Source: Myxococcales bacterium
Lineage (GTDB): Bacteria > Myxococcota_A > Polyangia > Palsa-1104
Length of the DNA stretch: 53,544 nucleotides
Direction: 5' to 3'
Assembly (NCBI GenBank): GCA_003170275.1
Contig: PNAM01000084.1
Location: 1-53,544 of the forward strand
The notes under the pieces are model-generated. The model was not told the DNA's origin. It saw nothing but the letters and a program-made list of their open reading frames with translations, and ran no database searches. Below, in pieces: positions 7,982 to 16,667 of the stretch (its first letter is position 1; every line of letters starts with the position of its first letter). The translations under genes were made by a program, and so were the position numbers.

Positions 7982-8850
7982 ACCAGGCCGTGCGCGTGCA
8001 GCACCGCGCGCAGCTTCTCCTTGCCCGCCGCCGTCATCGGCACCAGCGGCAGGCGCAGCTCGGGCGCGATGCGGCCCATCATCGCCAGCGCGGTCTTGGC
8101 CGGGATCGGGTTCGACTCGAGGAACAGCGCGTCGGCCAGCTCGACGGTCGCGTAGTGCAGCCTGCGGCCGCGCGCGCCGTCGTTGGCCGCGTGCGCATCC
8201 CAGCACTCCGCGATGATCTTCGGCGCCACGTTCGAGACCACCGAGATGCAGCCGCGCGCGCCGACCGCATACAACGGATAGTTGATGGCGTCTTCGCCCG
8301 ACAAGATCGCCAGCCGCTCGCCGAGCTTCGCGAGGATCTGCTGCGTGCGCTGCACGGTGCCGGTCGCTTCCTTGACGCCGACGATCGCCGGGAGCTCCGC
8401 CAGCCGCGCGATGGTGTCGACCGCCAGATCGCAGCCGGTGCGCGACGGCACGTTGTACAAGATCGTCGGCAGCCCGACCGCGTCGACGATCGCCTTGAAG
8501 TGCTGGTACAGCCCTTCCTGCGTGGGCCGGTTGTAGTAGGGCGTGATGTGCAACAGGCCGTCGGCGCCCGCCTCGCGCGCGGACTTGGACAGCGCGACCG
8601 CCTCGGCCGTCGCGTTCGAGCCCGCGCCGGCGATCACCGGCACGCGCTTCTTGGCGAACTGCACCGTCAGGCGCACCACCTCGGCGTGCTCGTCGTGGTT
8701 GAGCGTGGCCGACTCGCCGGTAGTTCCGCACGGCACCAGCCCGTCGATCCCGCCGGCGATCTGTGCCTCGACGAGCTCCTCCAGGCCTTTCCTGTCGATC
8801 GCTCCGCCACGCATCGGCGTGACCAGGGCAGTCATGGCTCCGACGAACAT
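7978..8850 (-). CDS. dapA: 4-hydroxy-tetrahydrodipicolinate synthase
   Basis: Condenses pyruvate with aspartate semialdehyde, the committed step of diaminopimelate synthesis. 290 residues. Key positions match the family: CGTTGES (Thr43/Thr44), YNVPSRTG with Tyr132, and the Schiff-base Lys160 in GVKEATG. Two starts are possible, ATG 8850 (MFVGAM) and ATG 8835. The upstream one is favoured because a TTGATC-17-TAGCGT promoter ends six bases before it. It heads the dapA-dapB-murQ operon. Confidence 0.97.
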   Translation of the reverse strand: MFVGAMTALVTPMRGGAIDRKGLEELVEAQIAGGIDGLVPCGTTGESATLNHDEHAEVVRLTVQFAKKRVPVIAGAGSNATAEAVALSKSAREAGADGLLHITPYYNRPTQEGLYQHFKAIVDAVGLPTILYNVPSRTGCDLAVDTIARLAELPAIVGVKEATGTVQRTQQILAKLGERLAILSGEDAINYPLYAVGARGCISVVSNVAPKIIAECWDAHAANDGARGRRLHYATVELADALFLESNPIPAKTALAMMGRIAPELRLPLVPMTAAGKEKLRAVLHAHGLV

Positions 8851-8856
8851 GCCCGG

Positions 8857-8885
8857 ACGCTAGCAGGCGTCCCGGGGACGATCAA
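8857..8885 (-). promoter_or_regulatory. Leaderless-type promoter of dapA-dapB-murQ
   Basis: TTGATC (8885-8880), 17 bases, TAGCGT (8862-8857, preceded by TGC), then six bases to ATG 8850. Transcription would begin at or next to the start codon. The -35 box contains the TGA stop codon of the upstream response-regulator gene. Confidence 0.6.
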
Positions 8886-9331
8886 GTCGTCGGAATCGCT
8901 GCCTCGAGCATGCGCGCCAGCTCGTGCCAGTCGACCGGTTTCGAGACCATGCCGTCGAATCCGGCGTGCACCAACAGCGGCCCGGAGTCGCGCTGCCCGA
9001 GCGCCGTGCAGGCGAGCACCGGCACGCCGGCGGTCTCGGGCTCGGTGCGCAAGGTCTCGAGGATCTCCATGCCGTCGCAACCGGGCAACAGGATGTCGAG
9101 CAGGATCACGTCGGGTGGGTTGCGGATCGCGCGCGCGATTGCTTCACCGGCCGCGCGGGCGCACTCGACCTCGAACCCCACGCCGCGCAGGAAGATGCTG
9201 GTCAGCTCGAGGAACTCTTCTTCGTCATCCACGATCAACACGCGTGGAGGGGACGCCAGATTTCTCCGCGGGGGTAAATCGGTCCACACTTCCGGGATGG
9301 TTGCTGGCTCCTGAGACATCAGGCCAACCAT
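8882..9331 (-). CDS. Single-domain response regulator
   Basis: A receiver (CheY-like) domain with no output domain. From the ATG at 9331 it has 149 residues. A 35-residue N-terminal tail precedes VLIVDDEEEF (acidic pocket), the phospho-acceptor Asp lies in DVILLDILLPGCDG, the conserved Thr in LACTALG, and the Lys in GMVSKPVDW. Starts at GTG 9397 or ATG 9319 are also possible. No histidine kinase is in the window, so it is an orphan whose partner is unknown. It lies just upstream of dapA on the same strand. Confidence 0.88.
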   Translation of the reverse strand: MVGLMSQEPATIPEVWTDLPPRRNLASPPRVLIVDDEEEFLELTSIFLRGVGFEVECARAAGEAIARAIRNPPDVILLDILLPGCDGMEILETLRTEPETAGVPVLACTALGQRDSGPLLVHAGFDGMVSKPVDWHELARMLEAAIPTT

Positions 9332-9460
9332 CTCTGCACGCAACGTGCCCGCCGGGCGCTCTACGATTTCCGGAGGGCGGACGCACCGGGTGTGCACGAG
9401 TCGGCGCGCGCGACGCGTTCATGTGCACGCGATGCTCGGTCGCCGAGGGAGCAGGGGTGC

Positions 9461-9466
9461 TAGGCT
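9461..9466 (+). promoter_or_regulatory. -10 box of a likely leaderless promoter (gene at 9474)
   Basis: TGC-TAGGCT ends seven bases before ATG 9474. A good -35 was not found at 16-18 bases, so the call leans on the extended -10 and on the repeated arrangement in this window. Confidence 0.45.
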
Positions 9467-9473
9467 TTCGGAG

Positions 9474-10181
9474 ATGATTCGGGTTCTGGTGGCGCTCGGG
9501 ATGGGGATCGGCATCGCGATCGTCTCGTCCATCGCGCTCATGGCCGGCCTCGACGAGGCGCGCCTGGCCACCTCCGGCCCCTTGCGCGAGGTCAAGATCG
9601 GCGACCTCGCGCACGAGCAGGGCTGGCTGGCGGTCTCGGGGTGCATCCGCCACGAGCTCGCCCTCGGCGTCACCACCGAAGGCCACGTCTTCCGCCTGGG
9701 CACCGAGCACCTCGACACCGAGGCGCACGATCGCGTGTTCACGCCGGTCTCCGCCGCCGGCGATTGCGACGAGAACCAGCCGCCCAGGGCGCTCTACGCG
9801 CTGGTCGAAGACGACGAGTCACTCGGCACCACCATCACCTACGCGTTCCAGCAGCAGGTCGCGCCGCCGCCGGTCTCGGTGATCCTCTCCGGCGTGGTCG
9901 GCTACCACGTGGGCCGCGCCAAGCTGGCCAACGCGGCGCGCGCGTTCTACAAGGCGAACCTCAAGCTCGCGCTCGACGACCAACCGCTGCTGGTCAAGGG
10001 TCGCCGCCCCGGCGTGTTGTGGGTCGCGCTGCTCACCTCGGCGGTCGGCATCCACGGCTATCTGGTGTGCGTGCTCGGCATCTGGTGGCTCTACGGTCGC
10101 TACCGCCGCAAACAGGCGCTGCTGACCGGCAAGACCACCGAAGTCGAAGAAGACTTCTTCAAATCCGAGACGATCGATTGA
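9474..10181 (+). CDS. Membrane protein with two terminal helices and a soluble central domain
   Basis: 235 residues of unknown function. A hydrophobic segment (VLVALGMGIGIAIVSSIALMA) lies at about residues 4-24. A central domain of around 160 residues with strand-like sequence follows, then a second helix (HGYLVCVLGIWWLYG, about 198-212), a basic stretch and an acidic tail. Both ends of the central domain are thus membrane-tethered. The ATG at 9474 was chosen because the TGC-TAGGCT box ends seven bases before it; an in-frame upstream extension to 9345 lacks coding character. Confidence 0.7.
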   Translation: MIRVLVALGMGIGIAIVSSIALMAGLDEARLATSGPLREVKIGDLAHEQGWLAVSGCIRHELALGVTTEGHVFRLGTEHLDTEAHDRVFTPVSAAGDCDENQPPRALYALVEDDESLGTTITYAFQQQVAPPPVSVILSGVVGYHVGRAKLANAARAFYKANLKLALDDQPLLVKGRRPGVLWVALLTSAVGIHGYLVCVLGIWWLYGRYRRKQALLTGKTTEVEEDFFKSETID

Positions 10182-10187
10182 TTCGGC

Positions 10188-11777
10188 TCAGGCGTAGACG
10201 TGGTAGTCGATCTCGGGGAAGATGTTGTCGCGCGTCTCGAGGTCGGCGAGCCAGCCCGCATCGATGGTGCCGGAGGTGACCTCGCGGTCGAGGCGGCGGA
10301 AGCGCGCCAGGTGCGCCTTGATGCGGTCGCAGGCGTACTTGACCGCGGTGGCGGTCTTCATGATGAACGCCCAGTCGCTCGACTGCGCCAGCAGCAACTC
10401 TCGCGCGGCCTGATTGAGCGCGCGCCGCTCGAGCTCGGTCGGCGTGCCGTAGCGACGGGCGAGCTCGTGCATGCGCGCCTCGGCGCGGTGTACGTGCCGG
10501 TAGATCCAGTCGTTCGAGCCGTCCACCCACACGCCCGAGTAGCCGCCGTCGCCCCACGAGGACGGGGACGGCTCGCCGATGGCGTTGATCGGGTTCTGCT
10601 CGAGGTACTCGGCGCACGTCGTGAGCTTCACGATCGATTGATCGTAGGCGATCTTGCGCGCCATGAAGTCGAGGAACATCGGCCCCTCGAACCACCAGTG
10701 GCCGTACAGCTCGGCGTCGTAAGGCGAGACCACCAGCGGCTTGCGATCCATGTTGCCTGCCAGGTGCTCGACCTGCTTGCCGCGGTTGAACACGAAGTTG
10801 GCGGCGTGGCTGGCGGCCTTCTCGCGCGCTGCGTCCGGATCGTACGGCTGCTTCTGCGATAGATCGACGTCGTTGCCGGTGACGCGGAAATATTTGAAGC
10901 CGGTGTGCAGCCGGATGCCGTCGGGATGGATGTACGGCCCGATGTAGTCGTGCGGCAGATCGAACCCGATGTCGCGATAGAAGTCGCGATAGGTGCCGTC
11001 GCCGGGATAGCCCTCCTTGGCCGACCACACCTGCTTGGACGACTCGAGATCGCGCCCGAACGCGGCCACGCCGGTGCGACAGAAGACCGGCGCGTGGATG
11101 CCGAGCGGCGGCTGCGGCCGCGCGTTCAGGATGCCGTGCGCGTCGACGAAGAAATAACGCAGCCCCGCGTCGGCGAGCAGCGCATCGACGCCTTCGGCGT
11201 AGCCGCACTCCGGCAGCCAGATGCCGCGCGGCCAGCGCCCGAAGTGCCGCTGGTAGCTGTCGCACGCCACCTGGATCTGCGCGCGACGCGCCGACGGCTC
11301 GCGGATCACCGGCAGATAGCCGTGCGTCGCGCCGACGGTGATGATCTCGAGGAAGCCATCGTCCTGCAGCTGCCGGAACCCGGCGACCACGTCGCCGCGG
11401 ATCTCGTCGTAGAGCGCCTTGAGCCGCCCGAAGCGATCGGCGTAGTAGCGCGCCAGCTTGTGGAACGTCGGGTCATTCGCCGTGCGGCGCAGCTCGGACT
11501 CGCCGAGGCGCTGCAACCGATCGAGGTACGCCGCGTAGCGCGTCTTGAGCAGATCGTCGCGCAGCATCGACACCAGCGGCGGCGACAGCGAGATGGTCAT
11601 GCGCCACGGCACGCCGTCACGCACCAGGCCGCGGTAGACCTCGAGCAGTGGCAGGTAGGTGGCGGTGGTGGCTTCGTAGAGCCAGTTCTCCTCGAGGTGA
11701 TAGCGGTGCTCGGGGTGGCGGATGAACGGCAGGTGCGCGTGGAGGACGAACGCCAGATCGCCGGTGATCGGCGCCAT
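10188..11777 (-). CDS. GH57-family 1,4-alpha-glucan branching enzyme
   Basis: Makes alpha-1,6 branches in glycogen-like glucans. 529 residues, the size of GH57 branching enzymes. The family start (FVLHAHLPFIRHPEH, 10-24) is intact. The nucleophile Glu190 lies in GIWLPECGYAEG and the acid/base Asp354 in SPYDAELYGHWWFEGP. The C-terminal part (after about 420) is the helical DUF1957-like domain. Its ATG shares one base with the stop of the DUF4912 gene (TGATG), so it is last in a ribF-DUF4912-GH57 operon. No other glycogen gene is nearby. Confidence 0.93.
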   Translation of the reverse strand: MAPITGDLAFVLHAHLPFIRHPEHRYHLEENWLYEATTATYLPLLEVYRGLVRDGVPWRMTISLSPPLVSMLRDDLLKTRYAAYLDRLQRLGESELRRTANDPTFHKLARYYADRFGRLKALYDEIRGDVVAGFRQLQDDGFLEIITVGATHGYLPVIREPSARRAQIQVACDSYQRHFGRWPRGIWLPECGYAEGVDALLADAGLRYFFVDAHGILNARPQPPLGIHAPVFCRTGVAAFGRDLESSKQVWSAKEGYPGDGTYRDFYRDIGFDLPHDYIGPYIHPDGIRLHTGFKYFRVTGNDVDLSQKQPYDPDAAREKAASHAANFVFNRGKQVEHLAGNMDRKPLVVSPYDAELYGHWWFEGPMFLDFMARKIAYDQSIVKLTTCAEYLEQNPINAIGEPSPSSWGDGGYSGVWVDGSNDWIYRHVHRAEARMHELARRYGTPTELERRALNQAARELLLAQSSDWAFIMKTATAVKYACDRIKAHLARFRRLDREVTSGTIDAGWLADLETRDNIFPEIDYHVYA

Positions 11778-12871
11778 CACTTCACCCCGCCCGAGCCGGA
11801 ACCGGTCGGGTTCCAACGCCCGCGCGAGGTGCCCGCCTGCTCTTCCCACGTCGCGGTGGTGGGCGACCCCGTCGACGACAGGCCGCGCTCGGAGTGTTCC
11901 TGACCGCGCCGCACAATCACCAGCGACTCGCGCTCATGACCGCGCGAGCGGCCCGCCAGGACCTCCATCCACTCGACCGGCCCCTCGCTCGGATCGGCCG
12001 ACGGCACGCGCACCAGCGACGAGTGCGCGATCGGCGCGAAGTAACCCTCCTGCGAGAGCAGGCCGACCGCGATGCGCAGGTGCGCGCCCGGCCGCGGCGA
12101 CTGCAGGTAGCGACGCCCGTGGTTCCACGGCAGCTCCACGTCCTGCAGGTGCCGCTCGACGCCGCTCGCCTGCGCGACGGTGGTGAACAACCGCAAGACC
12201 AGCTTCGCCGACTCGGCGCTCGGCCCGAGCTGCGCGCGCGCGCCGCTCATCCCGTGGTCGGTCACTTCCCAGTACGCGAAGACCGTGAACGGATCTTTAT
12301 AGAGGACCTCGCACTCGTCGAGCCCGTAGGTCTCGGGCAGCTCCTCGAGATCGAGCATCCACAAGGGCTCGCCCGGCGCAGGCGGCGCGGACGGGGTCGC
12401 AGGCGGCTCGGGCGCGGCCTTCGGCACCTGCTGCTTGCGCAGATCGACCACCTGCGCCTTGAGGATCTGGTCCTCGGGTTCGAGCGCCGACAGCTTCTCG
12501 AAGATCTCGAGCGCGCGCTCGGTGTGACCCTCGGCGAGGTACAGGCGCGCCATGGTCAGCGTCTCGAGCTCGTCCGCGTGCGGATGAACGGTCGAGGAGG
12601 GGATGTCGAAGCTGGCGCGCGCCGGCTTGCCGCGCGCATGTCTTCCCGTCGCCGGCTGGGGCGGCGCCGAGCCCCTGGTCGCCTTGTCCTCGGGCTTGGG
12701 CGCGGCCTTCTCGACCGCCACCGTGGCGTGCTCGATCAGCGCCGGCGGCGGGGTCAAGCGCTCGATGAGCTGCGTCTTGCCGAGCTTCGCGGCGCCGTCC
12801 ACGCCCTGTTCGGCGGCCAGGATGCGCAGCGCCTCGAGGGTCATCTTCTCCAGCTGCTCTCGCTCCATCAT
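11777..12871 (-). CDS. DUF4912 protein with Rho-N-like head and TPR-like segment
   Basis: 364 residues. Residues 3-40 (LEKMTLEALRILAAEQGV, KLGKTQLIERL) form a SAP/Rho-N-like helical domain. A Pro/Ala/Lys-rich linker follows, then a TPR-like helix pair (MARLYLAEGHTERALEIFEKLSALEP, about 105-130). From about 175 the DUF4912 region begins (DECEVLYKDPFTVFAYWEVT), a carbohydrate-binding-like beta fold. DUF4912 genes often sit beside GH57 enzymes, as here, so a role in glucan handling is likely but unproven. The ATG overlaps the ribF stop (ATGA). Confidence 0.85.
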   Translation of the reverse strand: MMEREQLEKMTLEALRILAAEQGVDGAAKLGKTQLIERLTPPPALIEHATVAVEKAAPKPEDKATRGSAPPQPATGRHARGKPARASFDIPSSTVHPHADELETLTMARLYLAEGHTERALEIFEKLSALEPEDQILKAQVVDLRKQQVPKAAPEPPATPSAPPAPGEPLWMLDLEELPETYGLDECEVLYKDPFTVFAYWEVTDHGMSGARAQLGPSAESAKLVLRLFTTVAQASGVERHLQDVELPWNHGRRYLQSPRPGAHLRIAVGLLSQEGYFAPIAHSSLVRVPSADPSEGPVEWMEVLAGRSRGHERESLVIVRRGQEHSERGLSSTGSPTTATWEEQAGTSRGRWNPTGSGSGGVK

Positions 12872-13812
12872 CCCCTCTGTGCCCAGACGCGGCTCGTCGC
12901 CTCGATGTCTCTTCGAATCTGCGCGATCAGCGCATCCGCCGATGGAAACCGCTCCTCGGCGCGCAGTCGTTCCGTGAACCCCACCCGCAAGCGCTTACCA
13001 TACAAGTCCATCGAGACACCCAATAGATGCGCCTCGACGCTCACCGCCACACCCTGCGCCACGAAGGTCGGGTTGGTGCCCACGTTGATCGCCGCCGCGT
13101 GGCGCGTTCCGTCGGGCAGCTCGCCCCAACCGGCGTAGACGCCGTTCTTCGGCAACAGCTCGGTGTCCGATTTCACGTTCGCGGTCGGCACGCCGATGGT
13201 CCGGCCGCGCCCGTCTCCGTTCACCACTTCGCCCTCGACCTCCGGCTCGCGGCCGAGGAGTAGTCTTGCCCCGTCGACGCGGCCCTCGAGCACGAACTCT
13301 CGCACCTTGGTCGAGGAGCACACCATCCCGTCGACGCTGTAGGCGGAGACGATGGTGACCTCGAACCCGCGGCTCTTGCCGAGCTCCTGCAGGCGCTCGA
13401 TGGTGCCGGCGCGCTGCGCGCCGAACGTGAAGTCGTGACCGACGCACACCCGACGCGCGCCCAGCCCGCCGACCAGCAGCTCGTCGACGAACGCCTCGGG
13501 CGAGCGCGCCGCAAGCTCACGATCGAACGGCTCCACCACGGTGACGTCGATGCCCTCGGCGGCGATCAGCTCGAGCTTGCGCTGAAGCGGCGTAATGAGG
13601 GGCGGCGCAAACGCAGGCGCCAGCACCTTGGCCGGATGCGGCTCGAAGGTCAGCACCACCGCCTCGGCGTCCTTGGCGATCGGTTCGGCGAGCTTCTTCG
13701 CCTGCTGAAAGAGGTAGGCATGTCCGCGGTGGACCCCGTCGAAGTTCCCAATGGCAATCACCGGCGACCGAAGCCGCCGGCGAAGCGTGGTGTAGCCGCG
13801 AACGATTTCCAT
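12868..13812 (-). CDS. ribF: Bifunctional riboflavin kinase / FAD synthetase
   Basis: Phosphorylates riboflavin to FMN and adenylates FMN to FAD. 314 residues from ATG 13812. The adenylyltransferase half shows GNFDGVHRGHAYLF (about 21-34), the HIGH-like nucleotidyl-transfer motif, plus FEPHPAKV, VGHDFTFG and SSTKVRE. The kinase half shows GRGRTIGVPTANV with the PTAN signature. TTG 13863 upstream would add residues without family support. First gene of the ribF-DUF4912-GH57 operon. Confidence 0.95.
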   Translation of the reverse strand: MEIVRGYTTLRRRLRSPVIAIGNFDGVHRGHAYLFQQAKKLAEPIAKDAEAVVLTFEPHPAKVLAPAFAPPLITPLQRKLELIAAEGIDVTVVEPFDRELAARSPEAFVDELLVGGLGARRVCVGHDFTFGAQRAGTIERLQELGKSRGFEVTIVSAYSVDGMVCSSTKVREFVLEGRVDGARLLLGREPEVEGEVVNGDGRGRTIGVPTANVKSDTELLPKNGVYAGWGELPDGTRHAAAINVGTNPTFVAQGVAVSVEAHLLGVSMDLYGKRLRVGFTERLRAEERFPSADALIAQIRRDIEATSRVWAQRG

Positions 13813-13833
13813 GGGTACTGCCCGCGGCCCTCC

Positions 13834-13863
13834 ATTACATGGGGCCCGAAGAGGGACCGTCAA
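13834..13863 (-). promoter_or_regulatory. Promoter of the ribF operon
   Basis: TTGACG (13863-13858), 18 bases, TGTAAT (13839-13834), then 21 bases to ATG 13812. The only SD-like sequence (GGAGGG) lies rather far from the start. Confidence 0.5.
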
Positions 13864-13893
13864 GCCGCGCAGTCGTAACGTGCGGGACCGCCC

Positions 13894-16002
13894 ATGTCAA
13901 TTGACGGACGGTTGAAGTACGCTCGGAACGTGACCCGCCTCGGGTTTGCCTTGTGTGTCGTGGCGTTCGCCGTGCTGGCGGCCGCGGCGGCCCCCGGGTT
14001 GTACCTGCGCGATTCGGGCGAGCTCACCACCGCCGCGTTCACGCTCGGCGTGGCCCACGAGACCGGCTTCCCGCTCTTCTGCCTGTTGGGCAAGGCGGTG
14101 TCGCTGTTGCCGATTGGCGAGGTGGCGCTGCGCCTGACGTTCCTCTCGGCGGCGTGCGGCGCGCTGGCCGCCTGGTTGGTCTATCGCATCGTGCGCGAGC
14201 TGTTCTCAGCGCCCGACGTGACCGCCGAGGTGGCCGGGCTCGGCGCGGCGACGCTGCTCTTGTGCGGCCTGACCATGTTCAAGGCCTCGACGGTGGCCGA
14301 GGTGTACGCGCCGACCGCGGCGCTCCTCGCGCTCGCGCTGCATCTGTTCCAGCGCGCGACCGCCGGGCAGCGCACGGCCGCGCTCGGCCTGGCGCTGGTG
14401 GGCGGGCTGTCGCTCGGCATGCACGCGCAGGTGCGCATCTTGTGCGGGCCGCCGTGCGCGGTGTGGGCGCTGTGGCGGCTGCGCAAGGGCGATCGCTGGC
14501 CGCTGCTCGCGCCGCTGGCGGTCGCGATCGGCGCGGCGGTGGTGGTCTACCTGCCGCTGCGCGCGGTGCGCGAGCCGGCACCGTCGGTGGACTGGGCCGA
14601 TCCGCGCACGCTGGTGCAGGTGGTGCAGCACCTGGGCGCGCATCGCATCCGCCGCGCGTTCGCCGATCAGACGTTTCGTTTCGATGCGCCCACCGTGCGC
14701 CACCAGCTCGCCTATTTCGGCGCGCTGATCGAAGGCCAGCTCGCCATCCCCGCGTTGATCGCCGCGCTCGGTGGGCTCGCCTGGCTGTGGAAGGAAAAGC
14801 GCACGCGCGCGTTCGCGATGCTCCTCTTGATCGTCGCGCTCGGCGACGTCGCCTACTCGATCTGGATCAATCCGATGGGCATGGAAGATCTGCAGTGCGG
14901 CACGCCGTTCGCGCTGGTGATCGCGGTGTGCGCGGGCGGCGGCGTGCTCGCAGCGGCGCGCCGGCTCGGCCGGCTCGGACCGTGGGCGGCCGGCGTGCTG
15001 GCGGTGCTGGTGTGCATTCCTTCCGCGCTCGCCGAGCTCGATGCCAAGCGCGGCCTCGGCCCGGAGGCCGGCACCTGGGTGCGCGCGGCGTTCGCCGATC
15101 CGCCGCCGCGCGCGCTGGTGCTCACCACCTCCGACGATCTATCGGCCGGCGCGCTGTACGAACAGTCGGTGGCCGGCGTGCGGCCCGACATCACCGCGCT
15201 GGTGCGCCAGCAGCTGTGGGACGATCGGCTGGTCGCGCAGCGGATCGCGCACGGTGGCGGCGAGCTCGCGGCGGTGCCGGCCTCGCTCGGCTGGTCGTCG
15301 CGCTCCGAGGCGAGCCGCATCGCCAACGAGGGAGAGCTGTTGCGCGCGCTGGTGCGCCGCTCGATCCCCGAGCGCGCGGTGTTGTGGGAGCCGGCCTTCG
15401 ACGCGCCGCCTGTCGCCGCGGCGGCCGTGGAGCCCGGCGCGCCGCTGTACCGGCTGAGCAGCGTCGCGTTGCAGCTCCCGCCCGCGCGTCCGCTCGCGGA
15501 GCGCATCGAGCAGCTGCTCGAGCCGGCGCGCGATCCGCTGGTGCGCCGCATGGTCGCCGGCGAGCTGTCGTCGCTGGGCCGCACCTACCTCGATCGCGGC
15601 GACCTGGTGCGCGCGGGCGGCTTGTTCGAAGCCGCGCTCGGCGTGCGGCCGGGCGACGCGTCCTCGTCGACCAACCTGGCGGTGGTGCGCGCCGCGCGCG
15701 GCGACTACGCCGGCGCCGAGCAGCTGGTGAACGACGTGCTGGCGCGTGAGCCGCTGCGTCAGGTCGCGCGCGTCAACTCCGGACGCTACCGCCTTCAGCT
15801 CGACGATCTCGACGGCGCCGAGCGACAGTTTCAGCTGGCACGCGCAGGCGCGCCGGACGATTCGGCGCCCCTGTGCGGCCTTGCGCGCGTGGCCCTGCGT
15901 CGCGGCCTGCGCGCCGAAGCGAAGAGCCTGGTCGCGCAAGCGCTCGCGCGCGCCCCGTCGGATCCCGAAGCCCGCGCACTCGAAGAGGAGCTCAAGAAAT
16001 GA
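13894..16002 (+). CDS. DUF2723-family multi-spanning membrane protein with C-terminal TPR repeats
   Basis: 702 residues. The DUF2723 signature (YLRDSGELTTAAFTLGVAHE, about 37-56, then GFPLFCLLGKAVSLLP) is clear. About ten hydrophobic helices run to residue 385. DUF2723 members resemble protein O-mannosyl/GT-C transferases, with acidic residues of the first loop (RDSGE) as the likely active site. The remainder is soluble, with TPR-like repeats from about 555 (AGGLFEAALGVRPGDASSSTN, AEQLVNDVLARE, AERQFQLARAGAPDD). Polyprenyl-phosphate sugar transfer is inferred. The stop overlaps the start of the next gene (ATGA). Confidence 0.85.
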   Translation: MSIDGRLKYARNVTRLGFALCVVAFAVLAAAAAPGLYLRDSGELTTAAFTLGVAHETGFPLFCLLGKAVSLLPIGEVALRLTFLSAACGALAAWLVYRIVRELFSAPDVTAEVAGLGAATLLLCGLTMFKASTVAEVYAPTAALLALALHLFQRATAGQRTAALGLALVGGLSLGMHAQVRILCGPPCAVWALWRLRKGDRWPLLAPLAVAIGAAVVVYLPLRAVREPAPSVDWADPRTLVQVVQHLGAHRIRRAFADQTFRFDAPTVRHQLAYFGALIEGQLAIPALIAALGGLAWLWKEKRTRAFAMLLLIVALGDVAYSIWINPMGMEDLQCGTPFALVIAVCAGGGVLAAARRLGRLGPWAAGVLAVLVCIPSALAELDAKRGLGPEAGTWVRAAFADPPPRALVLTTSDDLSAGALYEQSVAGVRPDITALVRQQLWDDRLVAQRIAHGGGELAAVPASLGWSSRSEASRIANEGELLRALVRRSIPERAVLWEPAFDAPPVAAAAVEPGAPLYRLSSVALQLPPARPLAERIEQLLEPARDPLVRRMVAGELSSLGRTYLDRGDLVRAGGLFEAALGVRPGDASSSTNLAVVRAARGDYAGAEQLVNDVLAREPLRQVARVNSGRYRLQLDDLDGAERQFQLARAGAPDDSAPLCGLARVALRRGLRAEAKSLVAQALARAPSDPEARALEEELKK

Positions 16003-16667
16003 ATCCTTCCTTACGCCGAAGGCGGTGTTCCATCGCGGGAGCGATGCTTCCTTCCCTCTTGCTGCTCACGGCTACGCTCGGCTGCGCGGCGCCGCGCGAG
16101 GTGAAGATCGTCGCCGCCGCCGAGCCCGAAGCGCCGCTCACGCATCGCCTGGAGCTCGACACCACGCGCCTCTCGCGCGGCGCGGCCGACGGGCAGTGGA
16201 GCGTGGCCGGGCTGGTCGAGAAGCACCTCGCCACCGTCGGGCTGGTGCGGCAGGGAAAGCCCGAGGCCGACACCATCCACCTGGTCGCCGAGCTGCCGGC
16301 AGCGGGCTACGCGTTGCACGCGCGCATCTCGCCGCGGCCGGAGCAGTTCTGCGGGTTTCTCGTCGAGGTAGTGCAGCTCTCGGGCGACGTGCTCAAGCCG
16401 GTCGCCAGCGCGCCGTGGTGGGCGATCGACGCGCTCGAGTCGGTCTTCACCGGCGTGAGCACGCTGCGCCCGCCGCTGCGCGGGCCGCTCGATGAGGCGC
16501 GCTTCGCCCGTTTCCATGCGCAGGCCGCGGCGCTGGCGCGCTCGGGCGACGATCCGCCGATCACCCCCGAGGCGTACATTCATGCGGCGCGGCCGCTACA
16601 GGCTAGGGACCCCGACACCTACTACTCGCCGGCGTCCGGGCCCTCGCACGTCCTGCCAGAACGCTGA
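15999..16667 (+). CDS. Predicted lipoprotein, unknown function
   Basis: 222 residues. A basic start (MNPSLRRRR), a hydrophobic stretch and the lipobox LGC-A (LLLLTATLGCAAP, Cys at about 29) indicate an Lgt/Lsp-processed lipoprotein. The rest has no motif I recognise. Its ATG lies in the stop of the DUF2723 gene (ATGA), so the two are coupled and may act together. The 3' end overlaps the convergent IPT/TIG gene by 46 bases. Confidence 0.75.
   Translation: MNPSLRRRRCSIAGAMLPSLLLLTATLGCAAPREVKIVAAAEPEAPLTHRLELDTTRLSRGAADGQWSVAGLVEKHLATVGLVRQGKPEADTIHLVAELPAAGYALHARISPRPEQFCGFLVEVVQLSGDVLKPVASAPWWAIDALESVFTGVSTLRPPLRGPLDEARFARFHAQAAALARSGDDPPITPEAYIHAARPLQARDPDTYYSPASGPSHVLPER

Noticed and set aside
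9345..9473. Upstream extension of the two-helix membrane protein
   Set aside because: It overlaps the response-regulator 5' region, reads as Arg-rich noise, and lies upstream of the TAGGCT box.
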